Shown: one piece after another, positions 58,190-64,000 of the stretch
Layout: each line of letters opens with the position of its first letter
Position numbering within the stretch: the stretch's first letter is position 1
From: Golubevia sp. BC0850
Lineage: Eukaryota; Basidiomycota; Exobasidiomycetes; Golubeviales; Golubeviaceae
Assembly: GCA_012976225.1 (NCBI GenBank)
Contig: JAAVVG010000008.1
Span: 868,001 to 932,000 of the forward strand
Direction of reading: 5' to 3'
DNA length: 64,000 nt
Made by a program: the position numbers and the translations under genes
The notes under the pieces: model-generated
Told to the model about the DNA's origin: nothing
Database searches by the model: none
The model's input: the letters and a program-made list of their open reading frames with translations, nothing else

Positions 58190-60224
58190 AGAAGAAAGAT
58201 CCAACGAGGACTCTCAATCGGAGGAACCATCTGCCAAACGCAGCATCACTTCAGAACAGCAGCACGCTCGCAATCTACAAGAAGCTCGAGAGGCCCTGGA
58301 CAAATTGGATTACAAAACTGCAGAAGAACTATGTACCAAGGTGAGCGAACCAACTCTCTCTTTGCGAGAAGGCAACGCTGATGATGAGATGTGAGTCTTC
58401 ATTCTGACGATCCTGCTCCTTCGTCCATCCTCTCAATCCAGAAGATCAACTTCAGGTCTATCGATTCTATTCAACCGTTACTGTTGAGAAGCAAGAGTGT
58501 AGGAGCCAGAGGAGAAGCTCACGAGTCGGTGAAGGACGTGGAAAGGGCGTTGGAGAAGTAAAAGAGTCTTCAAGTGAGTTTTGCGGGTAGATCGCCCCCT
58601 TTTCTCCCATTTCTCTTTGATGATTTCTGCTGAGCAAATTCCCATTTTTTCGTCTCTCACAGACTCTCTCCCGAGCCGGATTTGCCTTCCTCAGGATGGC
58701 CCTTCACCACTTCCGACTAGCCAGAAAGCAGCAGAAGAACAATGAGGCTGCCGACCATCTTCACTTCATCGACTACGAAGATCTAGCTAAGGAAGTCGAA
58801 GCTTCAGCAGCCAGAGAGAAGAAGAGCCGTTTCGAGCGAGTCTCTCCCGACCTCTTCCTCAAGCTCTTCTCCTTCGCCGACGCTCCTTCTTTGACGAGAT
58901 CGACTCGAGTCTCAAAAGCTTGGAAAGAGTCGATCGATGAATCCTCGGAACTCTTCAGTACTTTTAGAATGGAAGGGAAGGAGAGCAGATCTGCGAGGGA
59001 TTGGAAGTCTTCAGCAAGAAGGCAAAGGATTCGATGAAGAACATCACACTCGGGGTCAAAAACGAGCTCGATGCTTCTCTGCAAGAACGACTCAGCAAGG
59101 CAATCAAGCTCTATTCACGCACTCTACGAGATCTCTCGCTTGGCCGTCAAGGAGATCCGTGCAAGCTGATAGTCGAGGTGGGAGGAGAGTGCCATAATTT
59201 AATTTCACTTTGCCCCGGTTTCCGAGAGAGGTTTGACGTTACGATCGACCCAAACGGGGAGGAGGAAGCTTTGAAATTCCCGTCATCTTGGAAAGCCTCA
59301 CTAAAAGCTCTGGAATAGAAATCAGGGGATGAGAACCTGATCTGCAACGATGCTCTGCTGGAACGTCTTCGAGGAGCAAGAGAGGTCATCTTCAGTAGCA
59401 CCGAGCTCAGTTCGGCCTGGATCGTCCAGCTTCTGTCGTCAAGTTTGAGACTAGGAAAAGTACATCTACATACGCCAGAGGCAACTCAAGTCGACAGCAT
59501 TCCACCACTGAATCTTCCCAACCTCGTTGATCTCTACTTTGAACCACCTCCGAAATCGACTCAGACCGGGGACTCAAGCCTTTTCTTCAAGAACCTCGAT
59601 TCCACAAGATTAGGAACCCTCCACGTGAACTCACTGCAACCCAAAGATCTCTCTCTCTTCAGCACCACGTCTTCTCTCGAAGAGCTCTATCTCTACGACC
59701 TTCAAATCACGGATCACGCCTCTGCCAAAGCAGCCGCCTCCGCTCTCGTCGAATCGATCAAGGACTCGTCGAAGCTTTGGGCTTTAGGACTCTTTGTTCC
59801 GGTTTCCCTTCCGTCCATCTTCTACGAACAACTAATCCAGCTGCTAACTCCATTTTCCAGGGAGGGAATTCGAGCAGGCTTCCGAGGAGGAATGCCGCTA
59901 CAAAGTCTGCGCTGTCTCACGCTAGAACCGGATCCAGATGCCAAACAATCCACAGTAAATGATGGTGCAGATCTAGCAGCACTGGCGGGAGCAAGAAAGG
60001 CTGCGAGCTTAGGTCGTTCATCTGCAGACATGATCGCAATCGCCAGCGGACTTCTCGAGACTCTATACAGGAATCCCTCAGGCGAGGAGCCAGCCTTCGG
60101 AGCGTTCAAGACCTATTCTGAAATTGAAGAATTGGATCTAAAGACGCTTGTGAAGGCGGATGAGCCTACGAGCACTTGGCTAAAGAAGAACGTTGACAGT
60201 CTGGAGGTGAAAAAATGGGTCTGA
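58190..60224 (+). pseudogene. TPR/F-box/LRR gene copy D, broken
   Basis: Exon 1 matches the family from SNEDSQSEEPSAKRS through EEALDKLDYKTAEELCTK-like sequence, but the MTKRAN start is lost. Exon 2 (from about 58444) has TAA at 58559-58561 in place of GAG. Exon 3 holds ERVSPDLFLKLFSFADAPSL, identical to copy B over 184 bp, then a one-base loss near 58985 at the same place as in copy C. Leucine-rich repeats follow, broken by TAG near 59317, then open to the stop at 60224. The tail includes LYLYDLQITDHASAKAAASA and NVDSLEVKKWV. Its last 260 codons are clean, so the lesions sit in the first half. The start coordinate is approximate. Confidence 0.8.
58697..58880. repeat. 184-bp tract identical to 52499-52682 (inverted)
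   Basis: Within copy D, covering the start of exon 3 and the F-box. Bounded by single-base differences from copy B at 58696 and 58881. Confidence 0.8.
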
Positions 60225-60722
60225 TGCTCAGAAAATGCGAGCTTTGACGGTGGTTCGGTTTTGCCGATGTTTCGAGTCTGCAAGAAGTCAGATGATGGGC
60301 CGCTTGTTTCGGTCGATATCAGAATTAACGACTTCCGATGCCTTCTCCTTTCAAATCACCCATCTCTCTTTCAGCAATGCCAGGCTCCATGCCCCTCCGA
60401 CCTCCGACCTCGGGGCTCAAGACGCTCTTCACTTTGACATCAAGACCTCAACTTGAATCGTTTCCATTGATGTCCTTCCATGTTTCGGAAAGGCCAAAAA
60501 TTAGGAGAGGAAAGGGAGGAGACAATTGAGAAAAGGAAAGAGAGCAGAGAATTTCACAGACGACAAAACAAATCAATCAATCAGGTGTGCTTCAGAATTT
60601 GATTCCAGTTCGTATTTGCATCAACAGCTGTTTGGTTCCGAAGAATGTTGAAGCTTGACCCTTGAATCCATTGTTCTCATCGAATCGAACACGGTCTCTT
60701 TCGATGGATTCAAATGAGCCAT
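60225..60722. other. Intergenic, convergent 3' flanks
   Basis: Lies between F-box copy D and the short-chain dehydrogenase stop. No supported coding sequence. Confidence 0.45.
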
Positions 60723-61159
60723 CTACCACTCCAAAACCTCTCCTTTCCAATTGTAGAAAGTTCCACTCTTCTCTTTAGTAGCTCCGTCGATGACTTTGAC
60801 GATTCCAGAGACCGATTCTGGGATTGGCATAGCACCTTCTCCTTTTTCTGCTGTTGATGAACCCACTGATGAAAGAAGAGGGAGAGGAAAGTGGGGACAG
60901 AAAACTTTAGAAAGTTAGTTGTCTCGAGAAGAAGAAATCTGTTGGAAGAGTCGAAAGGGTGTAGAAGGAAAGAAGAGAAGCTATACAGAACACCTACTAT
61001 CAGTCTTGACCCAACCAGGATGAATTGGCAGAACCGTGAAACCATCTTCAGACAATTCATTATGATATTGAATTGCTAACATGTTGAGTGCAGTCTTAGT
61101 GACTGACTGTAAATTGAAATGATTTGAAACGAAAGGTCAGCTCCTCCCTCTCCCTTCTG

Positions 61160-61190
<31 letters not shown>

Positions 61191-61758
61191 TTCTCTCCAC
61201 GACAACTTACATAAGGTCCACTGAAACCAAAAGGCTTCTGCATTTGAAACGCACAAGAACCGCTGGTACTAGAGATGACGATCAACTTTTTTTCATCCCC
61301 TTTCCTCAAAGCAGGAAGGAAAGCCAAAACGCAACGGTGAACCCCAACTACATTAGAAGCGAGATATTCAGTTAGGTATTCTGGTGAGGTTGTCAGGAGT
61401 TTATCGTCCTTTCCGATGGCTGCGTTTACAATGAGTAAATCCTGAGAAAAGCAAACTTAGCGTCAGTTAGAACGAACGAACGAACGAATAAAGGAAGTCC
61501 TTTCTTATCATGCAGTCGATTGAAAGGGGGCTTGTGGATCGAACAAGGAAGACTTACAAGTTTCTCAATCTTCTCAGCAGCTTCATCGACGGATTTTTCA
61601 TCATTGATGTCTAGAGTCAAGACTTTGAATTTGTTTCCCTCCACTTCTTGAGAAGTTCTCATGGTTCCATAAACTTGATAGTTTTGAGAGAGTTGCAGAG
61701 ATAACTCCTTTCCGATTCCTCTTGATGAGCCGATCACTAAGGCTGTTGGTTTTGACAT
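60723..61758 (-). CDS. Short-chain dehydrogenase/reductase
   Basis: NAD(P)-dependent oxidoreductase of the classical SDR fold; the substrate is not predictable. Exons: 61758-61558, 61441-61211, 61106-60998, 60865-60723; phases agree; 684 nt, 227 aa. The N-terminal dinucleotide site is ALVIGSSRGIGKELS (TGxxxGIG type). LTLDIND sits at the adenine-ring position, NAAIG replaces NNAG, ISSTSGS carries the catalytic Ser, and YSVTK is the YxxxK catalytic pair, split at the exon 2/3 junction just after Tyr. HPGWVKTDMG follows, as in C-factor/sniffer-like carbonyl reductases. The length is at the short end of the family, matching that subgroup. ATG 61758 gives MSKPTALVIG. Confidence 0.9.
61161..61189. 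repeat. (TC)n microsatellite
   Basis: About 29 bp of TC dinucleotide inside the second intron of the short-chain dehydrogenase gene. Confidence 0.9.
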
Positions 61759-62121
61759 GGTTTGTTTGAAGTTGAAGTTTGAAGTGATGGAGGGAGAGAA
61801 GGAGAAGAAGTTTTGGCGCAAGGAGAACGGAGAGGGCGAGCTGATTCAGAGGTCGTAAGCTGACACTGTTGTTATCCTCGAATAACAGAAATGATTACAG
61901 CTCTGGATTTTGGAAAGAATGTTCAGGTCGGTCTTATGGAAGGTGTGAGGAAAGCGATTAAGGATTGAATATTGATTACATGATGTACTGTACAGATTAG
62001 ACGTTTGACGACTTGTTTGTCTTGAGAAAGCGACCAGCTGGTCTCTACCACTTCTCAAGATTGAGAAAGAAGAAGGAGAAAGCGTCTAGAGAGAAAGGTT
62101 GAGGCTGATTGGATTCGGTTT
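61759..62121. other. Spacer upstream of the dehydrogenase
   Basis: About 360 bp holding the dehydrogenase promoter and the 3' flank of the small membrane-protein gene. Nothing coding is supported. Confidence 0.45.
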
Positions 62122-62566
62122 TCACCTGTGAGTGGATTGACCTCTGAACATCGAGGTTAACTTCTGAATGGGTGACTGTTCTTGCTCTGGATGCGGATTC
62201 GGGGGACCTGCAAGCCAAAGAGAGTTGTTCGGTCAGAATGAGTGTCAGAAGGGATGATGACGAAAGGAAGAAGAGTGAAGACAAAGAAAGTGAAAGAAGA
62301 ACTTACCTAAGGTTTGACCCTTTTCGATTAGGAACTCTCTTCTTTTGACTGTGTTCTTCGTCTTGACATACCAATAAGAGTATCCAGCTATGAAGACTAG
62401 ACCGGTGAAACTGCAGGAGAAGTGGAAACGTTAGAGACTGATCAGAGATGGGATCATACTGGCACAGTATGTTTTGTCAGATGCAACTTGAATGTACTCA
62501 CCCTATGAAGATTGGTTTTGGACCACTTCCAAATCGACCTCGCTGAGTTTGAGGAGTCGAAGTCAT
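62122..62566 (-). CDS. 84-aa single-span membrane protein
   Basis: Exons 62566-62502, 62410-62307 and 62207-62122; phases agree; 255 nt. The protein has a basic N-terminus (TPQTQRGRFGSGPKP), one membrane span across the first intron (IFIGFTGLVFIAGYSYWYV), a strongly basic face after it (KTKNTVKRREFLIEKG) and a polar tail (GPPNPHPEQEQSPIQK). Small one-span proteins with this charge pattern are common in the mitochondrial inner membrane (respiratory-complex assembly or small subunits), but I cannot assign a family. Three exons for 84 codons with consistent phases support a real gene. The start is the only ATG in frame. Confidence 0.7.
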
Positions 62567-62856
62567 TTATGAGCCAAGCAAGAATGGTGAGAGGGGGGGG
62601 GGAAGGAAGGACAAGAGGACAAGCGGAACGGAGAGCAACACTTTTTTGGAACTCTCCTTTGACCATCTTGAAAGGATTGTGAATCTACTTCTACTTCTTT
62701 TCTTTTTCTACTTTTTTTTACGACCTCATTCAACTAACGACACTTCTCCAACCTCACGATTTTCAAGTTAAGAAATCAATCTTAAACCAAGCCATCTATC
62801 TGCATCTCTCCCTTCAAGTTCCCCGCATCCCATCTCTTCATCGTCCTACTTCAATC
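62567..62856. promoter_or_regulatory. Short divergent promoter: small membrane protein and CLC channel
   Basis: 290 bp between the two start codons. It includes poly-T and poly-G runs (a G run at about 62594-62601) and CT-rich sequence just before the CLC ATG. Confidence 0.4.
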
Positions 62857-64000
62857 ATGTCAGAGCCACTTTCAGCTGACAATTCTCGTCGTCATTCAAT
62901 CGACGATTCACACGAGCAACAGGCTCTATTAACATCTCGTTCTGTGTGAGTCCCTCTTCCCCTTTCCCGTCCTCTTCCCCTATCTCTCCCACTTCTCCCA
63001 TCTGACCACTCTTTCATTCTCTCTTCAACTCCAACAGACCATCCTCTCCGAGACCAAGACCTTCTTCTCTCTCCTCAAGACTCTTCGCACCAGCTAGGAA
63101 CCTTTCTTACAGAATCTCATCTCCAAGAAGATCTGTCTTTGGGGATGCTCATGATCCCATCGGAGGGAAGAACAAGAAGTACGATGATGAAGATTTTGAA
63201 AATGAGATGAGCTTGGGTGGAGGTGGGAATGGAGTTAGGTGAGTTCAGGAGAGAGAGAGAGAAAGATGAGTGGGTTGAGATAGGGGGAAGATTGGGAGAT
63301 GGGAGCTGGTGGATGTAGAGTGGCTTGCTGCTTGTCTTCTACGATGGGTAGCAGAATACAGCAGAGCTGTCTTCTTGATCTTGGCATTGAAGAACTAACA
63401 GGGGAGAAAGATGCTATCTGTAGCCCATTCATGTGTCGCGTGTAGCTCTTGATCTAAGAAGTGGCTTTAGTTGCGGCTCTGATGATTGTGGTTCTATAAA
63501 CAACAATGAACACTGAATGTGCATCAATACAATAGGCTAGAAATCAGCCAAGAAGAAGTCGAAGTCGAAGTGCTGACTCTCAACCCTAACACGATCTCAT
63601 TCTCCCATCTCCTCTCCTCCAGAGTTCACTACTCTTCCTACACAACCATTGATTGGGTTCACGATTCAATTAAGGAATCCTCGCGCCTGCGTCGTCTAGC
63701 ACGTATCAAAGGTTTTCGTGGGACTCTGCTTTCTGCCTGGGATAGGTTTCAATCTTGGTTGATAGTCACGATCGTTGGGATCTTAGTAGCTTTAATAGCC
63801 GGTGGAATAGTCATGTCAGAAGCAGTGCTCTTCGATTTGAAAGAAGGTTATTGTGAGAAGAATTGGAGATTGGCAAAGAGATTTTGTTGTCCTTTTGCTC
63901 AAGGACCTGATTATCCTGGTATGACCTTAGGTTTAGGCAATAAGAGCACTTCTACTTGGAGTTACTCAAATGTTTTCGAGGGAGGTAATGATCCGAGCAA
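62857..64000 (+). CDS. CLC-type chloride channel/exchanger, 5' part (runs off right edge)
   Basis: CLC proteins carry chloride, often in exchange for protons, across Golgi/vacuolar or plasma membranes; yeast Gef1 is the model. Exons 62857-62945, 63038-63238 and 63536 to the window end; phases agree; about 251 residues seen. A cytosolic N-terminus of about 130 residues (Ser/Arg-rich) leads to YTTIDWVHDSIKESSRLRRL, a typical pre-helix-B block. The first membrane helix follows (WLIVTIVGILVALIAGGIVM), then SEAVLFDLKEGYCEKNWRLA and RFCCPF, which match the loop after helix B in fungal CLCs. The selectivity motifs (GSGIP, GKxGPxxH) would lie beyond the edge. A candidate intron inside exon 3 (about 63571-63622) was rejected because it breaks the frame. 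Confidence 0.88.

Noticed and set aside
63571-63622. Intron-like segment (GTGCTG to CTCCAG with CTAAC branch) in the CLC gene
   Set aside because: Removing it breaks the frame before the conserved YTTIDWVHD block; reading through keeps it.
1-64000. Transposons, LTR elements, CRISPR arrays, rRNA
   Set aside because: No transposase, reverse transcriptase or integrase motifs, no long terminal repeats, no regular spacer array and no rRNA-like stretch were seen. The 834-bp identical block lies inside host F-box genes and has no element-like ends.

Overview
This is a stretch of fungal nuclear chromosome, most probably from a basidiomycete. I lean towards a Pucciniomycotina yeast or smut relative, but the sequence alone cannot settle the species. 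The genes are close together and rich in short introns (about 50-110 nt, a few of 240-580 nt). Nearly all introns begin GTGAGT or GTAAGT and end in a pyrimidine tract plus CAG or TAG. The gene content is typically fungal: a neurofibromin/Ira RasGAP, a Rom2-type RhoGEF, TBCC, the SAGA subunit Spt20, dUTPase, a DGAT2-type acyltransferase and a CLC chloride channel. I rebuilt exon structures by hand from splice signals. A model is called complete where all phases agree and the total length is a multiple of three. I saw no convincing tRNA, rRNA, CRISPR, transposon or retroelement.

Layout. 0-0.3 kb: start of an F-box gene cut by the window edge. 1.4-11.4 kb (-): the whole neurofibromin/Ira gene, 9 exons, 3079 aa. 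13.2-13.5 kb (+): a codon-biased 3' exon of an unknown gene. 14.5-19.8 kb (-): a Rom2-like RhoGEF (DEP-DH-PH-CNH, 1587 aa), head to head with TBCC (20.4-21.9 kb, +). 22.2-24.5 kb (+): an arrestin-like adaptor with PY motifs. 27.7-31.0 kb (-): SPT20, divergent from a 1002-aa serine-rich protein. 39.5-40.7 kb (+): dUTPase. 41.3-43.6 kb (-): DGAT2. 46.0-48.1 kb (+): a tandem pair of unknown proteins that both end in a PPAY motif. 48.7-49.3 kb and 57.1-57.8 kb (-): two GNAT acetyltransferases. 55.0-56.4 kb (+): two small membrane proteins. 60.7-61.8 kb (-): a short-chain dehydrogenase. 62.1-62.6 kb (-): an 84-aa one-span membrane protein, divergent from the start of a CLC channel that runs off the right edge.

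The accessory layer between these housekeeping genes is dominated by F-box genes, with about eight loci in 64 kb. Four (25-27, 36.8-38.8, 51-53 and 58-60 kb) belong to one TPR/F-box/leucine-rich family like Dia2/Pof3, and every copy is broken at several points. The copies at 25 and 51 kb share 834 bp with no difference, including a shared frameshift. The 51-kb copy also shares 184 bp without difference with the 58-kb copy, so gene conversion among dead copies is likely. Only the F-box/LRR gene at 53.4-54.8 kb looks intact across its full length.

Two themes recur. One is control of small GTPases (a RasGAP and a RhoGEF side by side). The other is ubiquitin ligase adaptors (F-box proteins for SCF; PY-motif proteins for HECT/Rsp5-type ligases). 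The tandem PPAY pair, the decaying F-box family with its conversion tracts, and a block of small hairpins at 44.6-44.8 kb are the items most worth a second look.
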